Shown here: positions 22,901 to 30,459 of the stretch, one piece after another
How the letters are laid out: each line of letters opens with the position of its first letter
Position numbering within the stretch: the first letter of the stretch is position 1
Source: Novipirellula herctigrandis
GTDB lineage: Bacteria; Planctomycetota; Planctomycetia; Pirellulales; Pirellulaceae
DNA length: 64,000 bases
Direction: 5' to 3'
Assembly (NCBI GenBank): GCA_007859835.1
Contig: SJPJ01000001.1
Span: 8,364,604 to 8,428,603, forward strand
Translations under genes and position numbers: made by a program
The notes under the pieces: generated by a model
What the model was told of the DNA's origin: nothing
Database searches by the model: none
The model's input: only the letters and a program-made list of their open reading frames with translations

Positions 22901-25900
22901 TGCTAACGGCGTACACCAGCGCGTTCGTGAATGATCGGTTGATCATTGTGGACAACGGCCAAGACAAGATCATGCAAGTCGCCTTGGACGGTACGTTGAT
23001 CGGCGAATCTCCGCTACCGAACTCTGGCAGTTCGTTTGCGTACGCTTATGGACCCGCCGTGATCGACGGCACGGTTTACGTGACGATGATTGGCGGAGGC
23101 AAACCACTGCGACTGGAACGGTACGATCTGGAAACAAATCAGTTCTACGGAGCAATGTTTATCTCGGAAGATGTATCACAGAATCCCTCGCTTGACCCAA
23201 TGCCGCAGATTTCCGAATCCGTGGCCGAGTCGCCGGATGGTAAGTCGATTGTGCTTTTTTCCTACGTCGACGATCGTGCGTTTATCGTTGATCCGCTGAC
23301 CGCTCGCGTTACCACGGTCGTGAATTTGCCCGAAACGGGCAATCGCGTTTATTTCGCAGCAACATTGGCCGGAGAACTTTACGCTCGTGGTTCAAGTTCG
23401 AGTGCCAACTTGAACGTTTACGATGCAAACTACGCGTTTGTACGTACGTTGGGGAATCCGCAAACAGGCGGGTTGGCCGCTGGCATAGATTTGGCACTGG
23501 GAGTCCTTGTTGATGCGAACTCAGCGGCAATTGCCAATGTCGATATCGGCCAACGTGAAATTCACACCGATGTGACCGGGATCGTCTCGTATGACACGAA
23601 CGTCAATGGCATCGTCGATCCTGGCGAAGAAACGGCTGGCGCGACAGTCTACTTGGACGCTAACCGCAACGGTGTATTGGATATTGGTGAGGTAACGACA
23701 ACGACGTTCGTCGACGGTAGCTACTCGTTTACTCAGCTCTCAGCGGGTGACTACTCCGTTGCGGTTGATCACCCTACGAGCGAACGGGTCGTCACCACTG
23801 CGATTGAAACGGCATTGTTCGCGTTGGAAGTTTCCGGCGGAGTATCAACCATTCGGAAGCACGACGCGATCACCGGGCAAGTGCTACGCGAGTTCTCGGC
23901 CCCTGGCGTGTCGTTGGATGTTGCCGGTTTAGCTGTCGACGATTACGCGCTCTATTATGCATCGCCCGATGGTGTCTGGGTACTGGATCACGACACTGGT
24001 GCCGTGATGGACTTCTTCGATTTTGCGAATGCTCAGTACGACGGCCTCGCCGCGCTTGGGGGACGCATCTTCGTTCTCAACTCGACGACTGAGTCAATTC
24101 TTAGCATCGATCCGAGAACCGGTATCATCCTCGACACGTTGGCGATCAACGCGATCAACAATACGTCTTACTCGTTCAGCGGCAACTTGGGCGAGTCAAC
24201 CGACGGCGAGAACCTAATCATGAGAATGCCTTCGGGTGGCGGGCTTTTAATTGATCCGGACACCGGTCTGATCGAACAATGGTATGCGTACAACTATGGT
24301 GCCTGGGCGATCGCCGGTGCCGATGGTGAGCTATATCGTTCCAATGGCGGTACAGCGATTCGTGTCGAGTCGGAACTTGAGCAACAAATTCGCTTGGTGC
24401 CCGTTGGTTACGAACCGCGTTCCATCGCTGCTGCGGTGATCCCGGCATCCGCGTACGACTTGCGTGCTGCCGAAGCAATCAATTTCACGGCACTTGATTT
24501 CCAACTCGCACCGGCCGACCAATTTCCAACGACCATTATCAGCGGCGTCGTTTGGAGTGACCTTGACCACGATGGGATGCGTGATGCGGGTGAGGCTGGA
24601 TTACCCAGCGTGACAGTTTACATCGATGTCAATCATAACCATATGTTTGATGCTGGTGACATTAGCCAAACGACTCTGCCAGACGATCCTGAGACAACCG
24701 CTGTGGATGAATCGGGTAGCTACTCCTTTGCTGGCTTACCGCCGGGAATCTACGATGTACGGCAAGTTGTTCAGACATCTTTCGTTGGCACGTCGCCGGT
24801 CGATCACGTTTTGGAGTATGACCAGCGGTACGATACTGACTTTGTGATGCCATCGCAGTTCGAGGATCATCCGCTCGATGATTTGCGTCTGAGCGAAACG
24901 GGCCGATATTTAGTCTACGCAAGCACGCGTCAAGTTCTTTCCGAGGACACGAATACCGTCCGTGATGTTTACTTGTTGGATCGAACCACGAACGAACAAG
25001 AGCTGGTGTCCATCACCACGGCGGGTCTCTCGGCGAATAACAACAGTTTTGAACCGGACGTTTCGAGCGACGGACGCTACGTCATCTTCCGATCCTGGGC
25101 CAACAACTTGGATCCGGCCGATACCGACAACTTCTTGGATGTCTATATTCGCGATCGATTGCTTGGAACAACCACGCTGTTGACCGCCGGTATCAACGGT
25201 GGACCCGGAAATGGCAATTCGCGAGACGCGATCATCACGCCTGATGGCCATTTCGTCGTGCTTACGTCCTGGGGCGATCAGTTGGTCACCGGGGACACAA
25301 ACGCTCTTGCTGATACATTCGTATTCGACTTGCAATCCAACACAGTTCAGCGAGTCAGTGTTACGCATACCCACGCACTCACCGACGGTAGCAGTTGGGG
25401 CGGCGACATCACCCCCGATGGTCGATACGTGTTGTTCACGTCGAGTTCATCACAACTAGTTCCAGGCGACACGAATGCCCAGAACGATATTTTCCGCAAA
25501 GATTTGATCACCGGCCAAGTCGAGCTTGCATCGGCTTCGGATACTGGCACGCCAGGAGACAACAAAAGTCAAAAACGTTCGATCAGTGACGATGGTCGCT
25601 GGGTTGTGTTCGATTCGTTGGCATCCAATCTGACGAGCGACGCACATCCAGGATCAGGCGAAGCGTATTACGTCTATTTGAAAGACATGCAAACGGGCGA
25701 CATCAAACGTATCAGCAACACAACGGTGTTGGGTGCATACGAGGGCAACAGCCAACGCCCAGAGATTAGCGGTGATGGCCGGTTTGTGGTGTTTGAAACC
25801 GACGGCCAACTCGTTCCGGCCGATACAAACCAACGAATCGACGTCTACATGTACGACCGACTGACAGAGGAATTGATCTTAGTAAGCCACGGTGACAATG

Positions 25901-28900
25901 GTCAGCTTAGTCGTGATTCCAGCAACAACGCGGTCATTAGCGCGGACGGGTCAACGATTGCTTTCACAACAAATTCGTCAAATATTTTGGGCCTGAAGAC
26001 GATTGGCGGAATCGTCACTGTCGATATCGAGAAATTGCTGGCCGCACATCGCGTCCAACTGTCGACCGGTGGCCAGTCGTCCGGAAACGACTTTGGCCAA
26101 GTCTTCGTCACCAGTTCGATCACGGGAACACTATGGAATGACGAAAATGGCGACGGGGTATTGGACGATACCGAACCACGACTCGGCGGGCGCACATTGT
26201 TCTTGGATACCAACAATAATGGTGCTTTCGATATCGGCGAACCGACGCGAGTGACACTTGCCGACGATCCTGTCTCACCGACGATCAACGAGGCTGGTTC
26301 GTACGAGTTTGCTGGACTTAGCGCCGGGAACTACGCGGTTCGTCAGATTCTGCCGACCGGTTGGACACAAACCGCGCCGATCGAAGTCGCCGGAATACAG
26401 CTTCTAACCGAAACTGACTATGCCCACGGCGTCAACACCACCACGCATCCGATTTACGATTCAGCTGCCAGCGATGATGGACGATTCATTGCGTTTTCGA
26501 CAAACAAGTCGATGTTGCCAATCGATACCAACACCGGTTCGGACCTTTACCTGATGGATCGCAGCACCGGTGACATCGAGCTAGTATCGCAATCCACTTC
26601 GGGGACGCTGGCAAACGGAGTTAGCCGAAACGTCTCAATCAGTGGCGACGGTCGATATGTAGTCTTTCGATCCTTCGCGAGCAATCTGTCAGCGATGGAT
26701 TCAAACGGTACGTGGAATATTTACGTTCGCGACAGACAGCTGGAAACAACAACGTTGGTCAGTTCCGCCCCAGCGAGTCAAACTAGCGGCGAACAGGTCG
26801 GTAATAGCTACAGCTACAACCCGAAGATTAGCCGTGACGGCAGCGTCGTCACATTCTGGTCCAATTCGAGCAACCTGATCGATGGCGACACGAACGGCCA
26901 ATTTGATGTGTTCTTGAAGAACATGCAAACGGGCACTATCGAGCGAATTAACGTTGATTCAGACGAGAATCAAGCAAGCGGTGGACAGAGTCATGAGAAT
27001 TTGCCCAACGCCAATGGTCAGTTGGTCGGATTTTGGAGCAACGCAACCAATCTTGTCCCAGGTGACAACAATGCATCCAATGACGTGTTCATTCGCGATC
27101 GACAGACGGGGCTAACCGAGCGTGTCAGCGTGTCAGCAACCGGTGAGCAAGGAAATGCATCCAGTGATCATTTCTCGATGTCCGATGATGGTCGGTTTTT
27201 TGCTTTTCAGTCAAACGCAACCAACTTGACCAGCGACGTCGGCTTGACCGGCAGCAAGCAAGTCTTCTTGAAAGATCGACAAACGGGCACCGTGACACTC
27301 GTTTCAAAAGGTGACGCGGCGTTACCCGATGGAACGGCTTTGTATCCCGCAATCAGTAGCGACGGACGTTGGCTCACGTATCAATCGACTTCTAGCAACA
27401 TTGTCCCCGACGACACGAACGGCAGTGTCGATGTCTTTTTGTACGACACCGTCAATGCCACGACCGCAATACTAAGTCGAAACACCGCGGGTGGTGCATC
27501 GGATGGTCCCAGTGACTGGCCAAGGATGTCGCGAGACGGTTCAACGATTATGTTCAATTCAGCCGCAACCAATCTGGTCGACCAATCCCCCGTAAGCGGC
27601 GCGCTGTACATCTATCGAACCCAAAGCGATGACCCGTTCGTGATGAAGGTCGCGTTAGGGCTCGACCAGACGCTTGCCGGCAATAATTTCGGCAGCCAGG
27701 AAATGGTAGACCGAGGTGATGCACCCCAGAGCTATGGTTCTGCAACTCACCGATTCGATCCCGAAATCCGACTTGGAGCTGAAGTTAGCTTCGACATTCA
27801 AACGGGACTAGCTGATCCCGATGACGACGGCGTGTTGGTAACCAGCCGATTGTCGGCTGGCTTCAGTGGACAATTCGAAGTCACTACTTCCACCGTTGGT
27901 ACGCTTGCCGCATGGATCGACTTCAACGCCGATGGCGATTTCGATCCAGAAGAACGCAGTGAATTTACGGTCGGGATTGCAGAGTCGACCACCACGGAGT
28001 CGATCGTGATTTCGATTCCCGCGGATGCGACACTCGGGGAAACGTACGCGCGTTTCCGATTCAGTACCGATGCCACATCGGTTCAATTGCCAACCGGTCA
28101 GGCTCTTAATGGAGAAGTCGAGGACTACCCTGTCACACTCGAAACACCAGTCGCCGCTACCGACATTGCACTTTCCAACACGTCCATCAACGAAAATCTA
28201 GATACTTCGGCTGCGGATCTGCTGTTCGCAAGCCTTGCTGGCGTTGATGAAGACCACAACGATTCACACACCTTTGAACTCGTCCCCGGAACCGGCGACA
28301 CCGACAACACCAAATTTGTCATCTCAGGCGATCAAATACTACTAAAACAAGGTGAGATTCTGGACTACGAAACGCAGTCATCCTATACGGTGCGGATTCA
28401 GGTCAGCGATGCCGCAGGATTAACTTTTGAGAAATCGGTGGAGCTTGGCGTCAATAACCTTGTCGAACTCACAAAGCAACACATCACCGTCGGTGACGGA
28501 GCGGCACAACGTTCACGGATTGACACAGTCACCATTGAGTTTGACGCGGAAATAGCCATCGAACCGAACGCCTTTGTTGTCACCAAGCGGGGTGATGGCG
28601 GTGGCCAAGTCATCGTCGATTTCACAACGCGAGTGGACTCCAATGGCCACACCATCGCTGACCTGACTTTCAGCGGTTTGTTCGTTAATTTTGGCTCCCT
28701 GGTCGACGGGAACTATGAATTGCGAGTTGATGCGGCTAAAATCGTCTCTGTAGGTGGATTCGGTTTAGACGCCAACCAAGACGGCGTGACCGGAGACGAC
28801 TTCCGATTTGGCGACGACGCAGCGGATAAGTTCTTCCGACTGTTTGGTGATGTTCGAGGGCTTCGTGCCGTTGGCGCATTTGAGTTCAACCAGTTCCGCC

Positions 28901-29031
28901 AATCGTTTGGAAAAGTAGCGGTTCAGTTCGGATACAACCAAGCGTTCGACTACCGCGGCCTAGGAGTTGTCGGATCTTTTGAGTTCAATGAGTTCAGAAA
29001 ACGATACGGTTCGATCCTTGGCTGGGAATAG
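10990..29031 (+). CDS. Giant (6013-residue) modular surface protein: Ig-like, SdrD-B-like, beta-propeller, GEVED, cadherin and dockerin-like domains
   Basis: Residues 1-33 hold a basic start and CELLESRRVLA, the planctomycete LEPR-XLL-like export motif. Nine ~105-residue Ig-like repeats (about 35-1013) share V.SI....PTN, F.EPVTGV...DF, TGSGDGT and D..GNP. Then SdrD-B-like modules (pattern G.VF.D.N.NG..D.GE, V..DLN.NG..D.GE, Y.F..L..G.Y.VR) alternate with propeller blocks: lactonase-like about 1110-1475 and 1927-2260, others about 2916-4510, and PD40/TolB-like blocks (ISGDGRFVVFE type) about 4609-5036 and 5140-5570. Four more Ig repeats lie at about 1500-1714 and 2284-2514. A GEVED domain (about 5574-5717, ending NGEVEDYPV), a cadherin repeat (5721-5821), an Ig-like domain and a dockerin-like tail (5951-6013) close the protein. 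Probably cell-surface or extracellular; adhesion or cell-envelope roles are inference. No enzyme motif was recognised. The frame is unbroken. Confidence 0.9.
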   Translation: MGRNTFRFQTDSVRKKRRRLTCELLESRRVLAGAGPEVLSIVRADANPTNDAQVAFEITFDEAVTGVDANDFAFAVSGVTSPSVANVTGSGTVYRAVVNTGTGDGTLRLDLIDNDSILDNQNKPLGGSGTTGNKDGSFFGAQSYTIDKTAPITTGATLVGTPAAIDATIDFNLTFSEPVSTIVASMFQLSGSASPTATISSVSGSGSSYVINVDTGGGQGDLQLDFVDDDTITDAVGNPVNGIGSQTIVGQSHTVDHVAPTVVSIVADQPSPTNAELISLEVTFDEPVVNVGLNDFQLTATDVTNAMITNVVGSSNVYTVTISTGTGDGSVQLSMSPTAMISDVAGNVLPVSSTVSSLLEIDKTLAISMSVAVVGSGFSDASSVQYDVTFPEPMLGISPGVFEVYTSGTSTLTGMSVSSVTGSGTDYTVTIDTGSGDGSLFLRLNNLPGTARDLAGNVANVIYASGSVWTIDRTAPTIDSINLVSSASSNQASVAFDVSLSESMYGLSASDFFLVTTGVSGASISSVSQNGSSLLYRVFVNTGSGNGTVSIANTTTGLGSDSAGNPFASVQSGFPSYIMDRTAPLITSLVRQDTNPTAAGSVQFGLQFSEPVENFGIDDLLVLTNGTLSGASVTSVNGDGTSFVVSVDTGSGDGDLELGTVASPTATDAAGNTIPSSYSGGEVYTLDRTTPTILMVDRVSPTVTTGNSIQYVVSYSEPVLNVQTSDFLVVTSPEATPQPAISAVGVEGATATVTVDVSSYEGAVYLYAKGGEITDAVGNPIGNQVVASQQFYVDRTPPMVTSVVLEQSTPTTLSDLSFLVTLSELINGFSSADVAIDQTGLPNAAVSSIEYVASDQRRVHVSVGQGQGSLSIDILGDQTIRDLANQKIVGDSTDHPAYVVDNLAPTVQSISLVGPNPITTSTFTFQVAFSEPVTGVSSSSFSVAATGAVSATIDSVTGSGDTYEVTVTNSGDTGTIALTVNDDDSIADALLNPLGGVGDNNGDFASATFGVGTTGRIAGRVVDDMDGDGYADLAEVGIVGVTVYVDQNGNAQYDTGEPYAETLGDDGTTTEVNEAGTYLISGVMPGEQTVRMVSPVGWLQTNPAMRASGSGQLTLVQLLQDNVGGNNALEEVAGVTESPDGNFVYVAAYTDNAVTVYSRNPSTGGLTRVQTVVNGSDGVAGLVGAQSIAITQDGQHLYVASAIDDALVMFSRDESTGLLTYLGHLKQGVGGVDGLNEATAIRESADGKNLYVASVTSSSLAVFDRDPASGLVTFSQKLTGATGNSFSVDLSPDQRHVYLSSGTSNAVNVYDRDLSTGQLTLTQTVTKASAGFSTLNEPWGISVAPDGKHVYVATRLSQGVVVLNRDVVTGHVSFNQFVPDPFSFANPDPVAVLVSPDGHHVAVTFQTGGGLAIYSRDQASGQLTLVEFYRDGVDGFNLLRGAWDVEFSNDGKSLYLVTAYEDAIYAFDREVGDYVPSSVSASVSVGETITLDAFGTTNLVPRVESITYSGANPATDAAVDFLVEFTEPVSGVDVSDFTFVGSFAGATAIAVVGSDASYTLSVSLADGLQGTLSPRVSFAGGVVDNEGQPLGGDGSAVFDSIDVDRQAPTLLSSSKLDSEPTNQTNLRYQLTFSEPVTGLDLSDLSVTASGVTGGAVDSVTGSGDTYVVRISYSGGEGTIGLVFADDDSIVDGVGYSLGGPGTSSIPLASYNVLLGTIEGTIFSDLDSNGLFDAGESGVGAMTLFIDVNNDGDLDGGEPTTTSDPSTGTYSFGGLIDGNYTVRWQPQSPYLQTFPSGNASQSVSVAVASGDSTADFGVHFVLPGTIEGVFWDDLDENGLLDIGEVGVAGLTVYVDLNENGAFDAGTEPSYVTDVDDAETSDLDETGQYTFTGLQPGAYTIRVVSSQWQFLDASPWDNSIPSTYTDATNFSADNKTVRISPDGNFAYVFDHLSNKIVVLQMPSTPGGTLTQVQLLTGEFAGTTNAIGDIAFTPDGSTMYVVENQSNQLAVYSRNTSDGTLARWQTVFPPGVFPYSLEVAPDGNHLYVGGGYLAPYSIDPTDGSLTTLVSTATPARVQDIVFNSEGTRLYAADYGNGLIRVYSRDTTTGAITQLQAIDSQITTDLYSLWSMEISDDDQDIYLAAPLTDLIWHFKAQPDGTLVYSQHYDLDTDNIRDIPMDLELSADGKTLLVALGLDNAIQVLHRDTTDGSLSVGSVLGTSDPTIANIYQNSSSLMGLSADGGLLVRANNRAQSLELYQVSDGVSSTATFEVMEAQTSSINFGVTLQSPKVVSVASSTLGPTNATSIDVVVTFDEPVTGVDIGDFAIDASGVSGVSIQSVSGAATQYTVTLDASAATGEGTVVLRVIDNDTIVDADLHPLDGVGTSSNAGQSAAVMVDHQSPTVISIVALNSPIVDSSDVQFTVTFSESVSGVDSGDFAVTMSGSVSAASLLTVTPGAQANTFDVVVSSGTGDGTISLNLSDNDTIVDVVGHALGGVGLSNGDFVGDFAIIERNPLRTINGTVFNDINNDGVRDAGEDGADGSQIFIDLNGNGDLDSGSEPFDWYVTDGIFSFPNLPLGTYTLRVTDRLHYVESAFSTTTVDLGFDDDPLVVDVPATQNQSAFVGVVFDDLNQNGVRDAGEPGISGQRVYWDDDFDGQYEDFDTFVVTTDDDLGTVGDETGTYELSPLWYRLYQIRVDRGPEWLPTSSESADATISSSTQVVNADFGLTPNLTSISGVVFDDVDGDGVQQAGENSAAGWTVFLDADDNGLLDAGESSQTTDATGGYSFDHLALGNHRVRMMPQSGYVITSTDSAFVPIATSTDTANVDFATHANLTTISGHLFDDVNADGVVDAGEGPIDGVAVYLDSNDNARFDVGEPSTITGASGNYTFIDVQPGEVVVRIVPPTGYDQSTPSVPVDRLFVWHGSDTLREVDPTDGSTIADYWQLTYPTTSITAEGLAFDGESLWALDRNQKKIFEIDPDAVTIESQIDISSLGPPTYGVAWNGLAIIDSTIYVSGAGGEMGSVDASTGTLLGFDSVFDSNFASPFLSGVNQLLGVGVSSDGQSLVVSTDADTILTLDPTTLAISGSNAAITSFELSGVGSVGGSTYVSQISSSSLLVFDSVGNQTGTLLIGCQAVAVAGGVYQDHAARLTVALDQQVTGVEFGASQFSGSISGVQFFDDNGNGVLDGGEQPAVGVTVFADLNNNGSRDFDEPFAVSAGDGSYTIEGVSPGSLIVRATSVSHRPSDAYSSQDRLFGLRNLSGFVRIDEIDTTTGSIANSLFTSVPYNIAVAMAFDGQRLIIVDSSDDMLYQVGLDGAIIRSRHLGEPFINQTNGQTEYTAVTDFGPIVVGGTIYTIRSEFGGLTLYSYDAAADEFTKERPISLEWGLESMPVSYNPTFPVANFGSGVSADGKSIVLATDDDRLIEIDLASGIATFSPEQVSSNGFDYAIDSVGGETFIAYSGRIEVVDNDGNLLRTLTAIPTYLGLAGGTYRDNGQVVDVIVGQTATVDHGHVSTGGIISGTIVTDANENGVIDAGESVVAGATVFLDLDRNGLLDAGEPIATSDASGTYSFTGVAPGEYSVRQVASTGTIARAFAPDQTRLFQAIRGTDNLVVIQELDPITSEVLNQFDSPLPAVTSIGLAARENRVYYSRSGAIDVLNANDGTLLDSIPISTGTKDGLAIIGERAYVQDYNQNTIQVVDLVTRRIVDNLDIGLANGGGPGSFNLAFSLAEAPDGVNLAVVPYSGGDVSIVDPSTGVIIDSLSGIYAGTGSASAGGEYYERGIFSNGVQITIFVHDHLGLQRRVLPLTYEGYVYGLGATSIPATEHRVTLFPEQSLSGVDFGEVSESATISGIQFGDVNANGIQDAGEFGLSGVTVFADLNANGFIDAGEPSTVSIGDGSYTLTDVPRGSQWIRTAATGYNATSSLGSSNRMFGTTRVPDASSPTQYVLQIRELDPATGIPIAYTATSIPVLTAYTSAFVNDRLIIVDNGQDKIMQVALDGTLIGESPLPNSGSSFAYAYGPAVIDGTVYVTMIGGGKPLRLERYDLETNQFYGAMFISEDVSQNPSLDPMPQISESVAESPDGKSIVLFSYVDDRAFIVDPLTARVTTVVNLPETGNRVYFAATLAGELYARGSSSSANLNVYDANYAFVRTLGNPQTGGLAAGIDLALGVLVDANSAAIANVDIGQREIHTDVTGIVSYDTNVNGIVDPGEETAGATVYLDANRNGVLDIGEVTTTTFVDGSYSFTQLSAGDYSVAVDHPTSERVVTTAIETALFALEVSGGVSTIRKHDAITGQVLREFSAPGVSLDVAGLAVDDYALYYASPDGVWVLDHDTGAVMDFFDFANAQYDGLAALGGRIFVLNSTTESILSIDPRTGIILDTLAINAINNTSYSFSGNLGESTDGENLIMRMPSGGGLLIDPDTGLIEQWYAYNYGAWAIAGADGELYRSNGGTAIRVESELEQQIRLVPVGYEPRSIAAAVIPASAYDLRAAEAINFTALDFQLAPADQFPTTIISGVVWSDLDHDGMRDAGEAGLPSVTVYIDVNHNHMFDAGDISQTTLPDDPETTAVDESGSYSFAGLPPGIYDVRQVVQTSFVGTSPVDHVLEYDQRYDTDFVMPSQFEDHPLDDLRLSETGRYLVYASTRQVLSEDTNTVRDVYLLDRTTNEQELVSITTAGLSANNNSFEPDVSSDGRYVIFRSWANNLDPADTDNFLDVYIRDRLLGTTTLLTAGINGGPGNGNSRDAIITPDGHFVVLTSWGDQLVTGDTNALADTFVFDLQSNTVQRVSVTHTHALTDGSSWGGDITPDGRYVLFTSSSSQLVPGDTNAQNDIFRKDLITGQVELASASDTGTPGDNKSQKRSISDDGRWVVFDSLASNLTSDAHPGSGEAYYVYLKDMQTGDIKRISNTTVLGAYEGNSQRPEISGDGRFVVFETDGQLVPADTNQRIDVYMYDRLTEELILVSHGDNGQLSRDSSNNAVISADGSTIAFTTNSSNILGLKTIGGIVTVDIEKLLAAHRVQLSTGGQSSGNDFGQVFVTSSITGTLWNDENGDGVLDDTEPRLGGRTLFLDTNNNGAFDIGEPTRVTLADDPVSPTINEAGSYEFAGLSAGNYAVRQILPTGWTQTAPIEVAGIQLLTETDYAHGVNTTTHPIYDSAASDDGRFIAFSTNKSMLPIDTNTGSDLYLMDRSTGDIELVSQSTSGTLANGVSRNVSISGDGRYVVFRSFASNLSAMDSNGTWNIYVRDRQLETTTLVSSAPASQTSGEQVGNSYSYNPKISRDGSVVTFWSNSSNLIDGDTNGQFDVFLKNMQTGTIERINVDSDENQASGGQSHENLPNANGQLVGFWSNATNLVPGDNNASNDVFIRDRQTGLTERVSVSATGEQGNASSDHFSMSDDGRFFAFQSNATNLTSDVGLTGSKQVFLKDRQTGTVTLVSKGDAALPDGTALYPAISSDGRWLTYQSTSSNIVPDDTNGSVDVFLYDTVNATTAILSRNTAGGASDGPSDWPRMSRDGSTIMFNSAATNLVDQSPVSGALYIYRTQSDDPFVMKVALGLDQTLAGNNFGSQEMVDRGDAPQSYGSATHRFDPEIRLGAEVSFDIQTGLADPDDDGVLVTSRLSAGFSGQFEVTTSTVGTLAAWIDFNADGDFDPEERSEFTVGIAESTTTESIVISIPADATLGETYARFRFSTDATSVQLPTGQALNGEVEDYPVTLETPVAATDIALSNTSINENLDTSAADLLFASLAGVDEDHNDSHTFELVPGTGDTDNTKFVISGDQILLKQGEILDYETQSSYTVRIQVSDAAGLTFEKSVELGVNNLVELTKQHITVGDGAAQRSRIDTVTIEFDAEIAIEPNAFVVTKRGDGGGQVIVDFTTRVDSNGHTIADLTFSGLFVNFGSLVDGNYELRVDAAKIVSVGGFGLDANQDGVTGDDFRFGDDAADKFFRLFGDVRGLRAVGAFEFNQFRQSFGKVAVQFGYNQAFDYRGLGVVGSFEFNEFRKRYGSILGWE

Positions 29032-29073
29032 TCTTACTTCATTAGTAGAGTACGTAAAAAAGAAACATTATCT

Positions 29074-29721
29074 ATGAATCGACGTTTTCGAAGCTTGTTA
29101 TCTACCGTGCTCGTGATGTGGCTGATGAGTAATCTACAAGCAGATGCTGCAATTTCATATCGCATCGAACTCTCCGAAGGCACCGGCATATTACAGGACG
29201 TTCGTCCCTCGGTTTCCGGTGAGTCCCTAACAGCGAATGTCATACTTGAGCTTGACGGAGATACGACACTTGCCAATTACAGCGTCTCACTTGGCTTTGA
29301 CCCGACTGAATTGTCTTACGTTACGGGAAGTGAAACGCCACCCTCACCCCTTTCAAGCTTGAATGCGTTGTCGCTAAACATAACGGTACCGAGCCAACCC
29401 GAAGTGGATGGAATCGAGGCAGGAACATTGGGGCCAACTGGTGCTTCAGTAGGAATATATACAATCGCTTCTTTAACATTCAACATCTTGACGCCACTCG
29501 GCGACGCCACTGATGTCGACTTGATCCTGTTCGACGATGAACTCCTGGATGGTTCTTTCGATCAGGAGTTTAATCTGTTAGTTCCCGTTTATGGAGGCGC
29601 CAGCATTACCGCCGTTGCCGTTCCTGAACCTTCCACTTTTTCGTTAGGCGTCGCCTGTGTCGTTGGCACGCTTACAAAGCGTCGTCGCCGACGGCAATCG
29701 GTGCGTTTTAGAGTTGCATGA
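29074..29721 (+). CDS. PEP-CTERM-sorted secreted protein
   Basis: 215 residues with a signal peptide (LLSTVLVMWLMSNLQADAA, residues 8-26), a cohesin-like or Ig-like body (SLTANVILELDGDTTLANYS, VSLGFDPTELSYV, IYTIASLTFNIL) and a C-terminal sorting signal: VPEPSTFSLGVACVVGTLT followed by RRRRR. The PEP motif, short hydrophobic stretch and arginine cluster are the mark of exosortase (EpsH-type) substrates. The body resembles cohesin folds (LGFDPTEL), which is notable because the giant protein 42 bases upstream ends in a dockerin-like domain. The two genes are probably co-transcribed. An interaction between them is speculation. Confidence 0.85.
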   Translation: MNRRFRSLLSTVLVMWLMSNLQADAAISYRIELSEGTGILQDVRPSVSGESLTANVILELDGDTTLANYSVSLGFDPTELSYVTGSETPPSPLSSLNALSLNITVPSQPEVDGIEAGTLGPTGASVGIYTIASLTFNILTPLGDATDVDLILFDDELLDGSFDQEFNLLVPVYGGASITAVAVPEPSTFSLGVACVVGTLTKRRRRRQSVRFRVA

Positions 29722-29904
29722 AAGTGGCATCAGGACCCGGCAAAGCATGAGTGAGCGAATTGGAGTCTTTACGATTCCAACTTGGTGAAAATGGGTGCCT
29801 CGCTGTTCGGTAACGCATTGCTGAAGGCTCGAAGTTCAAAGGATACAATCGGGTAGACAAATCAATTCGGTTTACTGAACTTGGCAAATGAGAAGGACCC
29901 CGTC

Positions 29905-30459
29905 ATGAAGAACCTACTTTTCACAGCCGTTATTTCGACCTTTGTGTGCTTGTCGGTTTCGTATGCACAGCAGCCCAACGTTCCTGGCCCACAAAATGAA
30001 CATCGGTGGCTCAAACAGTTCACAGGGCAGTGGACGTCAAAGTCAAAGACGGTTGCTTCGGACGAAGTGCCCTCGACCCAATGTGCCGGATCGATGAACT
30101 CGCACATGCTGGGCCAGTTCTTTGTCATCAACGATTTGGAAGGGGAAATGGATGGCGTGCGAATCCAAGCAATTCAAACGATTGGCTACGACACCAGCAA
30201 GAAAAAGTACGTCGGCACATGGGTAGACTCGGCAATGAACTACCTATGGCATTACGAAGGCGAGGTCGATGCGTCGGGCAAAAAGCTGGTTCTGATTGCT
30301 GAAGGTCCGAACTTCATGGCCAAAGGTCAAATGGCCAAGTTTCGCGACAGTTACGAATTCCAATCCCCTGATACGATCGTTGCCACGTCCGAAATGATGG
30401 ATAATGACGGAACATGGGTTACATTCATGACTGGTGAGTTAACCCGATCAAAGCCATAG
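29905..30459 (+). CDS. Secreted DUF1579 family protein
   Basis: 184 residues: a signal peptide (NLLFTAVISTFVCLSVSYAQ) and then the DUF1579 pattern, HRWLKQFTGQWTSKSKTVAS, GQFFVINDLEGEMDG, IGYDTSKKKYVGTWVDS and a closing DGTWVTFMTGELTR. The fold is lipocalin-like and the family has no established biochemical role. AGAAGGA before ATG 29905 decides the start against the TTG at 29881. It stands alone between the PEP-CTERM gene and a sulfatase. Confidence 0.85.
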   Translation: MKNLLFTAVISTFVCLSVSYAQQPNVPGPQNEHRWLKQFTGQWTSKSKTVASDEVPSTQCAGSMNSHMLGQFFVINDLEGEMDGVRIQAIQTIGYDTSKKKYVGTWVDSAMNYLWHYEGEVDASGKKLVLIAEGPNFMAKGQMAKFRDSYEFQSPDTIVATSEMMDNDGTWVTFMTGELTRSKP

